Shown one piece after another: positions 1-8,816 of a DNA stretch of 9,420 nucleotides. Numbering within the stretch: position 1 is the stretch's first letter; every line of letters starts with the position of its first letter. The stretch is taken from contig PMJN01000046.1 of the NCBI GenBank assembly GCA_003157445.1, forward strand, positions 1 to 9,420. Direction: 5' to 3'. Below the pieces are notes generated by a model. It searched no databases. It was given only the letters and a program-made list of their open reading frames with translations, and was not told the DNA's origin. The position numbers and the translations under genes were made by a program. This DNA is from Micrococcales bacterium (lineage in GTDB: Bacteria; Actinomycetota; Actinomycetes; Actinomycetales; Dermatophilaceae).

Positions 1-144
1 CTCCGAGAGATTGACCTGACGGGCCAGATCCTGCATGTTCTGCGTCGATAGGCCGCTCGCGTCCTCGAAGACGCACAAAGGGTTGCCGGAGAACGGATTG
101 TCAGCCTCGGTGAAGACGTTCAGGATGCGGTAGTGGAGCAGCAC
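1..144 (-). CDS. PhzF-family (phenazine biosynthesis-like) isomerase/epimerase, N-terminal part only
   Basis: The reading frame opens with GTG at 144 and is still open at the window edge, giving 48 codons. The peptide begins MLLHYRILNVFTEADNPFSG and shows the hallmarks of the PhzF / diaminopimelate-epimerase-like fold: the V-F-T segment (residues 10-12), the PF-x-GNPL turn (17-23), the 'GLS...MQ-LAR' helix (31-42) and N-L-S-E (45-48). The Glu in N-L-S-E corresponds to the general acid/base Glu of PhzF, here residue 48 and the last codon seen. Family members isomerise trans-2,3-dihydro-3-hydroxyanthranilate in phenazine producers, but most bacterial copies have unknown substrates, so phenazine synthesis should not be inferred. 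An in-frame TGA (the stop of the upstream OsmC gene) lies two codons before the GTG, so no longer start is possible. The 6-nt gap and the lack of a clear Shine-Dalgarno suggest translational coupling to the OsmC gene. Confidence 0.85.
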   Translation of the reverse strand, partial: MLLHYRILNVFTEADNPFSGNPLCVFEDASGLSTQNMQDLARQVNLSE

Positions 145-150
145 GGCAGA

Positions 151-576
151 TCAGGGCTCGATTCGCGTGGCGACAGCAGTGCCGAGCTCCACTGTGCGGC
201 TTACCGTGCAGAGCCGGTCATGCGAGCGCCGCACGGCCTCTGGCAGGAGCGACCGCGCGTCGTCCCCACCCTGGCCATCGGGGAATCTCAGCCGGAAGGT
301 CACCGAAAGCTCCTCCATCCGGTTCCCGCCCTCGTCTCGCACCTTCTTGCCGTCGACCTCCACCACGAACAACTCGGGTTCGGCCCGACGGGTCGTGAAG
401 ATGTCGACGTCGATGGCCGAGCACCCGCCGATGGCGGCCAGGAGCAGGTCCACCGGCGTGAACTCGTCGGTGGCTCCGTCTCCGAACTGTAGGGTGCCGC
501 CACGCCCGTTGACCGCCGTGTAGTGCCCGGCCGACGTGCGGGTGATCTTGACGTTTCGTTGTGAGTCGGATGCCAT
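151..576 (-). CDS. OsmC/Ohr-family peroxiredoxin-like protein
   Basis: This is a complete 141-residue protein, the usual size for the OsmC family of thiol-dependent hydroperoxide reductases, which act in the cytoplasm on organic or inorganic peroxides. Both family cysteines are visible: Cys52 in the helix motif LLLAAIGGCSAIDVD and Cys123 in the C-terminal HDRLCTVSRTVELG segment, so a peroxidatic/resolving pair is intact. The central strands around 70-98 (FVVEVDGKK...LSVTFRLRFP) fit the OsmC beta-sheet. The protein resembles the YhfA-like OsmC branch more than classical Ohr, but I cannot settle the subfamily by eye. The ATG at 576 is preceded by GTAGGGGC, a poor and too-close Shine-Dalgarno. 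A CAAAGT box at 583-588 lies where a leaderless -10 would, but it is a weak match. It is divergent from sbcD and is followed after 6 nt by the PhzF-like gene. Confidence 0.9.
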   Translation of the reverse strand: MASDSQRNVKITRTSAGHYTAVNGRGGTLQFGDGATDEFTPVDLLLAAIGGCSAIDVDIFTTRRAEPELFVVEVDGKKVRDEGGNRMEELSVTFRLRFPDGQGGDDARSLLPEAVRRSHDRLCTVSRTVELGTAVATRIEP

Positions 577-601
577 GCCCCTACTTTGTCAGAGGGATCA
601 C

Positions 602-628
602 CCACCGAGTTCACCGTCCTGTCGGTGG
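602..628. promoter_or_regulatory. Dyad in the divergent osmC-like / sbcD spacer, candidate operator
   Basis: The 71-bp spacer (577-647) between the divergent start codons holds a perfect 7-bp inverted repeat, CCACCGA (602-608) and TCGGTGG (622-628), with a 13-nt spacer. Its centre, near 615, is about 20 bp upstream of the putative sbcD -10 box and so covers the -35 region. It could be a binding site for a regulator of one or both units. It could also be chance in GC-rich DNA, and no regulator is encoded next to it. Confidence 0.35.
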
Positions 629-635
629 TTGGCCA

Positions 636-641
636 TACCCT
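636..641 (+). promoter_or_regulatory. Putative -10 box of sbcD (leaderless start)
   Basis: TACCCT at 636-641 fits the actinobacterial TANNNT -10 consensus and ends 6 nt before the sbcD GTG at 648. Transcription would therefore start at or next to the first base of the start codon. No Shine-Dalgarno precedes the GTG, which agrees with a leaderless mRNA. No good -35 is visible. Confidence 0.5.
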
Positions 642-647
642 TCGGAC

Positions 648-1817
648 GTGCGCTTCATACATACCTCTGACTGGCACCTGGGACGTTCCTTCCACCGCGT
701 GGGGCTCCTTGACGCCCAGGCTCGATATCTGGACCATCTGGTTGAAATGGTCAGAGCTGAAGGCGTCGACGCCGTGCTCGTCTCTGGAGACGTCTATGAC
801 CGGGCACTGCCTGCCCCAGAGACCGTGGAACTGCTCTCGGAGGCGGTGACACGGCTCATCGACGCCGGTGCCGCTGTCGTCCTGTCCAGCGGCAACCACG
901 ACTCAGCGATCCGTCTTGGCTTTGCCTCGGAGCTTCTGGCCCGGGCGGGGCTTCACATCCGGACGGCCCTGAGCTCGGTGGGGACGCCGGTGATGATCAA
1001 GGACGCTGACATCTATCCCCTGCCCTACCTCGAGCCGTCGGTGGCTGCCGATGCGGTTGGTGCGTTGGAACGCACCCACGCGGCGGTACTGACAGCGGCG
1101 ATGGACACCGTTCGCGCCCAGGCATCCTCCCGCCCTGGTTGCGCAGTGGTGATGGCTCATGCATTCGTCACCGGCGGGGCGAGCAGCGCTTCCGAGCGGG
1201 ACATCAGCGTTGGCGGGGTCTGTGCGGTCCACCCGGACGTGTTCGCGCAGGCGGACTATGTCGCGCTGGGACATCTGCACGGTCCGCAGCGCATCTCGCA
1301 GACTGTTCGATACTCCGGCTCACCGATTGCCCTGTCATTTAGCGAAGCGAACCATCACAAGGGCTCTGAGCTGGTGGACGTCTCGGCGGGCACCCTGCTC
1401 ACCCAGTCCATTCCGGTGCCGCCCGCCAAGTCACTGGCCATCCTGCGAGGTGACCTCGAGAACCTTCTTAGCGACCGGCGATACGACGGCGCCGAGTCGG
1501 CGTACTGCCAGATCACGTTGACCGACGTCGTGCGACCGATGGGGGCAATGGAACGGTTGCGACGACGGTTCCCCGACACGTTGGTGCTCGCGTTCGAACC
1601 CGTTGGCGCGCAGGTGATCACACACACCAGCGCGGCATCGCTGCACCAACGCAGCGATCTTGATCTGTGCTGTGACTTCCTGACCCACGTTCGCGGTGGC
1701 AACGCCGCTTCAGAACAAGAACGTGCTCTCCTTGCGGCGGCCGTCGAACGCTCCCGTCTAACCCGTGGTGACCACGATGACGAGGGACGGGCCACCGGCG
1801 CTGGCAGTGCACCGTGA
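648..1817 (+). CDS. sbcD: SbcD, nuclease subunit of the SbcCD (Mre11-Rad50-like) complex
   Basis: This 389-residue protein is close to the usual SbcD length of about 400. It is the Mn-dependent phosphodiesterase that, with SbcC, opens DNA hairpins and trims blocked double-strand ends. The metal-binding motifs appear in order: D8 and H10 in HTSDWHLGR; D48 in SGDVYDR (46-52); N83-H84 in SGNHD (81-85); H171 in VVMAHAF; and H209/H211 in ALGHLHGPQ. The C-terminal part (about 255-350) is the capping domain, and the last 35 residues are probably a flexible tail. The frame is open back to 561, but that start would overlap the divergent OsmC gene. The GTG at 648 directly encodes the conserved N-terminus (M-R-F-I-H-T-S-D) and has a -10 box in leaderless position. 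The stop overlaps the start of sbcC in GTGA, so the subunits are probably made in coupled amounts. Confidence 0.95.
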   Translation: MRFIHTSDWHLGRSFHRVGLLDAQARYLDHLVEMVRAEGVDAVLVSGDVYDRALPAPETVELLSEAVTRLIDAGAAVVLSSGNHDSAIRLGFASELLARAGLHIRTALSSVGTPVMIKDADIYPLPYLEPSVAADAVGALERTHAAVLTAAMDTVRAQASSRPGCAVVMAHAFVTGGASSASERDISVGGVCAVHPDVFAQADYVALGHLHGPQRISQTVRYSGSPIALSFSEANHHKGSELVDVSAGTLLTQSIPVPPAKSLAILRGDLENLLSDRRYDGAESAYCQITLTDVVRPMGAMERLRRRFPDTLVLAFEPVGAQVITHTSAASLHQRSDLDLCCDFLTHVRGGNAASEQERALLAAAVERSRLTRGDHDDEGRATGAGSAP

Positions 1818-4800
1818 GGTTGCATCGCCTGGCAATCACGGCTTTTGGTCCTTTCGCCGGCCACGAGGCGATCGATCTGGACGCGCTCGCCTCTTGCGGT
1901 CTGTTCCTGATCCACGGCCCTACCGGCGCTGGCAAGACCAGCATCCTGGATGCCATCTGTTTCGCCCTGTATGCCGCTGTCCCTGGCGCTCGTACTGGCG
2001 CTCGGGCCAGCCTGCGTAGCGACCATGCGGCGCAGGGCGTCGTCCCGGAGGTCACTTTGGAGTTCACGGCTGCCGGGCGCCGCCTGCGGATCTGCCGGTC
2101 GCCAGAGTTCTCCCGGCCCAAGAAGCGCGGCACCGGTCAGACGAGCGTTCCGGCCAAGGTGGTTCTGTGGGAACTGGAGGGCGCCGCATGGATCGACCGA
2201 GGGACGCGCAACGACGAGGTCGCGATGATCCTGGCAGATACCCTGGGCATGGGCCTGGAGCAGTTCATCAAGGTCGTACTTCTGCCCCAGGGCGACTTCG
2301 CAGCATTTCTGCGAGCCAGCCCCGAAGAGCGTCGTTCGGTGCTGGAGAAGCTGTTCGACACCCAGCGGTTCACCGATATCGAGACGTGGTTGGCCGAGCG
2401 CCGTCGTAAGACCACCGCAGCGGTTGGCACAGCCCGCGACACGCTGTTGACCGGTCTTGTGCGGGTTGACGATGTGCTCGCGCGTCTGGATGAAGGTGAC
2501 GACATCATCACTGCGCACTGGCCCGATCTGCTTGGCCCTGACGTAGGTGCGGTCTCGGATGCCAATGCGGTTTCTGATATCGAAACGGCGCTGGGCGCGC
2601 TAGCCACTGCGGTCGACCTGCGCGCCAGTACAGCCCTGGCCGGTGTCGAGCTCACCCGGTCCGCGATGGCCCAGACGGAGTCCGCCGTCCATGAGGGCAC
2701 CGCCGTTCTGCGGCACCAGGAGACGGCGGCGCAGGCCAGGGCTCAGCTGGACTCTTTGGACGAGCGACAAGAGACCTACGAGGACGCCGCGGGCCGCATC
2801 GACCTTGCGGAGCGTGCAGCAGTCGTGCACGGTTTCGTGGCGGCAGTCGACAGCGCCAACCTCACCTGCGCTGCTGCCCTGGCCCAGGTCGAGCACCTGC
2901 GCGAGCCGCTGGCGCCCATTCTTGAACAAGATGTCGATGAGACTGACGTCGACAGCACGTCGGTGCGTTCCCTGATCGACGCCATGGCCGCTCACAGCGA
3001 TGCGTTGCAGCAGGCCGCCGGCCAGGACCGCCAGCGGCTCGATCTGGCCGAACAGTCGGCTCGACATACGCAGGCTGCGCAGGTCGCCGATGAGATGTCC
3101 AAGGCTCTTGGTCTGCAACGTAGCCAAGCCGAAGAGCGTCAAGCTTGTCTCGAGAAGTCCCGAGATGCCGGCCGAGCTGCGCTGGCCGAGATGCCGGTAC
3201 TGCAAGCGCGTCAAAAGGGCTTGGGCAGGATTCGGCAGCTTCTGGATGACCAGGAGCGCTCAGCCGGAAAGCTTGAGGTGCTGAAGCGGCAAGCCGATGC
3301 GGCGCACCGAGCTTGCCTGGGCCTGCGAGAGCGGTTGCTGGATCTGCGTGAGCGAAGGCTGGCGGGGATGGCAGCTGAGCTCGCAACCGGCTTGGACGCC
3401 GGCGACCCCTGCCCGGTCTGTGGATCCTGTGTTCATCCGATACCGGCCAAGACCACTGATGTCGTCAGCCCAGCCGATATCTCATCTGCCGAGGCAGACC
3501 AGAGTCGCGCCAACGAGGCCCTCAGCCTGATCAAGGCGACGGTCTCGGCCGAGCTGGCACGCAGGGAGGCCCGGGCCGTGGAACTGGCTGCACATTTTGA
3601 CGATTCCGGACAAGATCCGACGATGTCGCAAACAGAGGTTGATGATGCGATGGCGGCCAGTGAGGCCGTCATCGCTGATGCTCGGGCGGCAACCTCGGCG
3701 CTGCCCGAAGCGCAGGTCCAGCTGGCGGCCCTAGCCCTGGAACGAGAGCGGCTGCAGGCGCTGGTGGAGGAAGCAGTCACCGCCGGCGCATCATCTCTGG
3801 CCCTGGCCGCCTCGACTCGCGTGCAGTCCCAGGTCGCTGGCGAGCAGATGGGCACTCTGCTGGCCAACCATGGCGCAGTTTGCCCCTGTTATTCCGGCAA
3901 GCCTGCCAAGGTCGCCGAAGTTATCGGCAGGCATCGTCAAAGCCTGGATCAGCTTCGCTGCCTGGCCACCGGAGTCCAAGAGCTCCTTACCCAACGGGCC
4001 AACGCCCACGATGCGACTCTCAGACAGTCAGCAGCACTGTTGGCCAATGGCCTCCAGAGTGTCGAGCAGGCTCGTGCCGGCGCGTTGTCGCCGGGCAAGG
4101 TTGCCGAGCTCACGGCCCTGTTGCGCACCGCTGAGCAGCATCGGGCGCAGGCAACCGCGTTGCTGGCCCAGCCCGATGTCATGGCTGCCCTCGAGCTGCC
4201 GGCTCCTGAGGTGACTGCGTTGGCTGAGGCACACCTGCAGGCAACAACGTCCCTGACCGAGGCCGGGCGGCTGTACACCTTGTCAGAACAGGCGCAGCGA
4301 GAGCTGCATACACTCTCCCAAACTGTTCATCAGGGGTTGGTTGACCTTGGTCCGGCACAGGTGGAGGCCCAGCTGGTTCAGGAGCTGGCCGACTGCTTTG
4401 CCGGAAACAGTGCTGACAACGCGTTACGAATGCGGCTGTCTTCATATGTGCTGGCTGCCCGCCTAGCCGAAATTGCGATCTTGGCCAATGAACGCCTTAT
4501 GACGATGAGTGACGGGCGTTACACCTTGGAGTACACGGACGCTCGTGCGGCTAAGGGAGCCCGCAGTGGTCTCGGCCTGCTGGTCCGGGACGCCTGGACC
4601 GGGCAGACGCGCGAGACGTCCTCGCTGTCTGGAGGTGAGTCGTTCATGGCTTCTCTGGCGCTGGCGCTGGGCATGGGTGACGCCGTGCGGGCCGAAGCCG
4701 GCGGTTTCGACCTGCAGACGCTGTTTGTCGATGAGGGCTTCGGCTCCCTAGATGAGGAGAGCCTCGAACAGGTGATGGCTGTTCTGGACACCTTGCGCGA

Positions 4801-4939
4801 AGGAGGTCGGGCCGTGGGCATCGTCAGTCACGTCACAGAGCTGCGAACACGCATTCCCAACCAGTTGCAGGTGCTTAAGCAGCAGGGCGGCTCAAGGATC
4901 CAGGCTGTCACGCAGAACCGTGACAGCCCGGTTGCCTGA
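1814..4939 (+). CDS. sbcC: SbcC, Rad50-like ATPase subunit of SbcCD
   Basis: This 1041-residue SMC-like ATPase has the normal SbcC length. The N-terminal lobe carries Walker A, GPTGAGKTS (35-43, Lys41), and the Q-loop in LLPQGDF (Gln159). A long coiled-coil region follows, interrupted near its middle by the zinc hook CPVCGS (Cys533 and Cys536), with Cys539 and His541 close by. The C-terminal lobe has the ABC signature LSGGE (938-942), Walker B LFVDEGFGSLDEE (970-982, Asp973/Glu974, then the D-loop) and the H-loop His1006 in VGIVSHVTE. Dimerised through the hook and heads, it regulates SbcD access to DNA ends. The coiled coil contains an extra C-P-C (690-692). The GTG start overlaps the sbcD stop by four bases and lacks a Shine-Dalgarno, so translation is probably coupled. 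The last codons form a strong hairpin (4903-4928). Confidence 0.95.
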   Translation: MRLHRLAITAFGPFAGHEAIDLDALASCGLFLIHGPTGAGKTSILDAICFALYAAVPGARTGARASLRSDHAAQGVVPEVTLEFTAAGRRLRICRSPEFSRPKKRGTGQTSVPAKVVLWELEGAAWIDRGTRNDEVAMILADTLGMGLEQFIKVVLLPQGDFAAFLRASPEERRSVLEKLFDTQRFTDIETWLAERRRKTTAAVGTARDTLLTGLVRVDDVLARLDEGDDIITAHWPDLLGPDVGAVSDANAVSDIETALGALATAVDLRASTALAGVELTRSAMAQTESAVHEGTAVLRHQETAAQARAQLDSLDERQETYEDAAGRIDLAERAAVVHGFVAAVDSANLTCAAALAQVEHLREPLAPILEQDVDETDVDSTSVRSLIDAMAAHSDALQQAAGQDRQRLDLAEQSARHTQAAQVADEMSKALGLQRSQAEERQACLEKSRDAGRAALAEMPVLQARQKGLGRIRQLLDDQERSAGKLEVLKRQADAAHRACLGLRERLLDLRERRLAGMAAELATGLDAGDPCPVCGSCVHPIPAKTTDVVSPADISSAEADQSRANEALSLIKATVSAELARREARAVELAAHFDDSGQDPTMSQTEVDDAMAASEAVIADARAATSALPEAQVQLAALALERERLQALVEEAVTAGASSLALAASTRVQSQVAGEQMGTLLANHGAVCPCYSGKPAKVAEVIGRHRQSLDQLRCLATGVQELLTQRANAHDATLRQSAALLANGLQSVEQARAGALSPGKVAELTALLRTAEQHRAQATALLAQPDVMAALELPAPEVTALAEAHLQATTSLTEAGRLYTLSEQAQRELHTLSQTVHQGLVDLGPAQVEAQLVQELADCFAGNSADNALRMRLSSYVLAARLAEIAILANERLMTMSDGRYTLEYTDARAAKGARSGLGLLVRDAWTGQTRETSSLSGGESFMASLALALGMGDAVRAEAGGFDLQTLFVDEGFGSLDEESLEQVMAVLDTLREGGRAVGIVSHVTELRTRIPNQLQVLKQQGGSRIQAVTQNRDSPVA
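4903..4928. terminator. Hairpin at the sbcC/gcvP convergence, probable bidirectional terminator
   Basis: GGCTGTCACG (4903-4912) and CGTGACAGCC (4919-4928) form a perfect 10-bp stem with the 6-nt loop CAGAAC. On the plus strand the stem lies inside sbcC and ends 8 nt before its stop codon. On the minus strand it starts 28 nt after the gcvP stop. Neither side has a clear U-tract, but U-less hairpins are common at actinobacterial gene ends. Its position between convergent genes supports termination from both directions. Confidence 0.65.
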
Positions 4940-4956
4940 ACTGCCTCGAGCCTTGC

Positions 4957-7845
<2,889 letters not shown>

Positions 7846-7935
7846 CTGAGGCTCCTCACGCGGGCGGCACGCATGTGCCAGCGGTATTGCCTCCCCGCCT
7901 GTCGCCCGAAGGAGGCTTCAAGTTGCCTGCCCATT
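7846..7935 (-). promoter_or_regulatory. Expression platform / 5' leader between glycine aptamer and gcvP
   Basis: These 90 nt connect the aptamer to the start codon. GCCTCC (7911-7916) can pair perfectly with GGAGGC (7889-7894). The overlapping CTCCT (7910-7914) can instead pair with the AGGAG of the Shine-Dalgarno (7852-7856). The two pairings exclude each other, which suggests control of translation start. A small hairpin GGCAC-ATGC-GTGCC (7866-7879) follows. No stem with a U-tract is seen, so an intrinsic terminator is unlikely. A 10-codon ATG reading frame (7842-7874) ends in a TGA that overlaps the gcvP GTG, but it has no well-placed Shine-Dalgarno. The switching scheme is an inference from complementarity only. 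Confidence 0.45.
7852..7857 (-). promoter_or_regulatory. Ribosome binding site of gcvP
   Basis: GAGGAG on the minus strand lies 6 nt before the GTG start codon. Its AGGAG (7852-7856) is complementary to CTCCT at 7910-7914 in the leader, so it may be masked in one state of the glycine-responsive RNA. Confidence 0.7.
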
Positions 7936-8040
7936 GCAGTCCTGGCGCCTGAGAGGTTCCGGGGAGGTTTGCCCCTTCGGCGCCCCATCACCATGGCCTC
8001 CCACAGGGAGGTTGCACGGCACGGGGACTCTCCCGCACGG
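7936..8040 (-). promoter_or_regulatory. Glycine riboswitch, single aptamer
   Basis: The minus-strand RNA shows the glycine aptamer signature. GCGGGAGAG (P1 5' side, 8027-8035) pairs with CTCTCAGG (7948-7955). The conserved core GGGCGCCGAAGGGGCAA runs through 7969-7985, followed by CTCCCCGGAA. A CCTCCC/GGGAGG hairpin (8006-8011 with 7997-8002) forms the variable arm. After P1 the typical CAGGAC appears (7939-7944). Only one aptamer is visible, while many glycine riboswitches are tandem. The downstream stretch, including a CTGC-AATGG-GCAG hairpin (7927-7939), may act as the 'ghost' partner described for single-aptamer versions. Placement just before gcvP agrees with the known role: glycine binding raises expression of glycine-degrading genes. 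Confidence 0.95.
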
Positions 8041-8056
8041 GGTAATCAGCGAGGTA

Positions 8057-8065
8057 AACATAGCA
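8057..8065 (-). promoter_or_regulatory. Extended -10 promoter of the gcvP riboswitch transcript
   Basis: Minus-strand TGC-TATGTT: the hexamer TATGTT (8057-8062) fits TANNNT, and an upstream TG (8064-8065) gives an extended -10. Transcription would start near 8050, about 10 nt before the aptamer. No good -35 is visible at 17-18 nt, consistent with reliance on the extended element. The TG lies in the stem of the upstream gene's terminator hairpin. Confidence 0.5.
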
Positions 8066-8088
8066 CCGGTGAACCGGCTCACCGGTGC
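8063..8088 (-). terminator. Terminator of the ResR-type MerR gene
   Basis: On the minus strand GCACCGGTGA (8079-8088) and TCACCGGTGC (8063-8072) form a perfect 10-bp stem with the loop GCCGGT, starting 8 nt after the MerR stop codon. TATGTTTA follows, a modest U-rich tail. The hairpin separates the MerR transcript from the riboswitch-controlled gcvP transcript. Confidence 0.75.
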
Positions 8089-8096
8089 GGTCGAGC

Positions 8097-8681
8097 TCAG
8101 CCGGTCTTGCGTGCCTGTCTGCGTGATGTGAGCTCATCGCCAGGATGGGTGGCCAGGGCCTCGTCCTCGGTGCGTTCGCTGGGAAGGGAGGCAAGCACGC
8201 CCTCCACCTCGCGCCACACGTGACCGACGGCGATACCAAAAACGCCTTGACCACCTTGTACCAGGTCGATGATCTCTTCAGAGGAGGTGCATTGGTACAC
8301 GCTGGCGCCGTCGCTCATCAGGGTGACGTGGGCTAGATCCTCAACACCACGCTCACGAAGATGGCTGACAGCAACACGGATCTGTTGGAGGGAGACCCCA
8401 CTGTCGAGCAGTCGTTTAACCACCTTCAGGACCAGGATGTCGCGGAATCCGTAGAGACGTTGGGTCCCTGAGCCAGTAGCACTTCGAACCGAAGGCTCGA
8501 CCAGACCCGTGCGGGCCCAGTAGTCAAGCTGCCGGTATGTGATGCCCGCCGCGTTGCAGGCCGTGGGGCCGCGGTAGCCGGTGTCTTCGCGCAGTTCGGG
8601 AAGGTCATCGGTGAACAACAGCCCCTGTGCCGCGACCGGGACAGAACCGGTGTCATGCCGCGCTTCTCCGGTGGAGTGCAC
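8097..8681 (-). CDS. MerR-family transcriptional regulator, ResR/Rv1830 (Cg1633) type
   Basis: This 194-residue protein has an N-terminal extension (1-34) with GLLFTDDLPELRED, then a MerR winged helix-turn-helix. The recognition part ACNAAGITYRQLDYWARTGL lies at 41-60, the wing at about 64-82 (GTQRLYGFRDI) and the dimerisation-entry helix LLDSGVSLQQIRVAV at 91-105. The C-terminal half (about 110-160) has no metal-binding cysteine cluster: Cys130 is alone, so this is not a classical metal-sensing MerR. Sequence and gene order match the second MerR gene of the garA-ftsR-nuclease-merR cluster. In Mycobacterium tuberculosis the counterpart, ResR, affects growth control and survival after antibiotic exposure. 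The effector here is unknown. The GTG start at 8681 is supported by AAGGAGG at 8686-8692. It has its own promoter region, and a hairpin ends the transcript before the gcvP riboswitch. Confidence 0.9.
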   Translation of the reverse strand: MHSTGEARHDTGSVPVAAQGLLFTDDLPELREDTGYRGPTACNAAGITYRQLDYWARTGLVEPSVRSATGSGTQRLYGFRDILVLKVVKRLLDSGVSLQQIRVAVSHLRERGVEDLAHVTLMSDGASVYQCTSSEEIIDLVQGGQGVFGIAVGHVWREVEGVLASLPSERTEDEALATHPGDELTSRRQARKTG

Positions 8682-8685
8682 GCTT

Positions 8686-8692
8686 CCTCCTT
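8686..8692 (-). promoter_or_regulatory. Strong Shine-Dalgarno of the MerR gene
   Basis: AAGGAGG on the minus strand sits 4 nt before GTG 8681. It is the best ribosome binding site in the window and fixes this start. The spacing is slightly short. Confidence 0.7.
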
Positions 8693-8712
8693 GCGAACTA
8701 CAGCGACGTTAT

Positions 8713-8750
8713 TTGTACTGACGGTACGGGCAGAAGAAGGTCAGCGTCAA
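8713..8750 (-). promoter_or_regulatory. Promoter of the MerR gene with overlapping dyad
   Basis: On the minus strand, -35 TTGACG (8745-8750) and -10 TACCGT (8721-8726) are separated by 18 bp. Transcription would start near 8714, about 33 nt before the GTG. An imperfect dyad spans the promoter: TTGACGCTGAC (8740-8750) opposite GTCAGTACAA (8713-8722), with CTGAC/GTCAG as perfect inner arms and TTG/CAA as outer ends. A shorter GTAC-N5-GTAC repeat lies at 8715-8727. MerR proteins normally bind between -35 and -10, so autoregulation is a reasonable inference. Confidence 0.5.
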
Positions 8751-8790
8751 TCACCACGCATGGCAGGTGGCGTGTCGCATCATCGTGACG

Positions 8791-8814
8791 CCTAACCTTC
8801 AATGTTTAGTTGAG
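8791..8814. promoter_or_regulatory. AT-rich candidate operator between nuclease and MerR genes
   Basis: In the 135-bp gap (8682-8816), just after the nuclease stop codon, the plus strand reads CTAACCTTCAA (8792-8802) then TTTAGTTGAG (8805-8814). This is a loosely symmetric, clearly AT-richer patch in GC-rich surroundings. AACCTT-type arms are common in MerR operators, and two MerR regulators belong to this cluster. The match is imperfect. A weak hairpin, CACGC (8755-8759) with GCGTG (8770-8774), lies between this patch and the MerR promoter and may help end the nuclease transcript. Confidence 0.3.
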
Positions 8815-8816
8815 AG

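Noticed and set aside
561..647. N-terminal extension of SbcD from a GTG at 561
   Set aside because: It would overlap the divergent OsmC start, has no ribosome binding site, and adds 29 residues not expected before the conserved M-R-F-I-H-T-S-D start of the family.
300..899. 199-codon minus-strand frame across the OsmC gene and the start of sbcD
   Set aside because: It runs antisense through the conserved SbcD metal motifs and out of frame through the OsmC gene, and its peptide has no recognisable domain.
1355..2518. Long 387-codon frame on the minus strand across the sbcD/sbcC junction
   Set aside because: It is antisense to two genes with complete, well-recognised motifs, has no family resemblance, and is rich in Arg/Ser/Ala as expected for shadows in GC-rich DNA.
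7860..7935. Second glycine aptamer downstream of the first
   Set aside because: The conserved core (CGCCGAAGGGGCAA type) and the P1 partners do not recur, so only a single aptamer with a possible remnant partner is supported.
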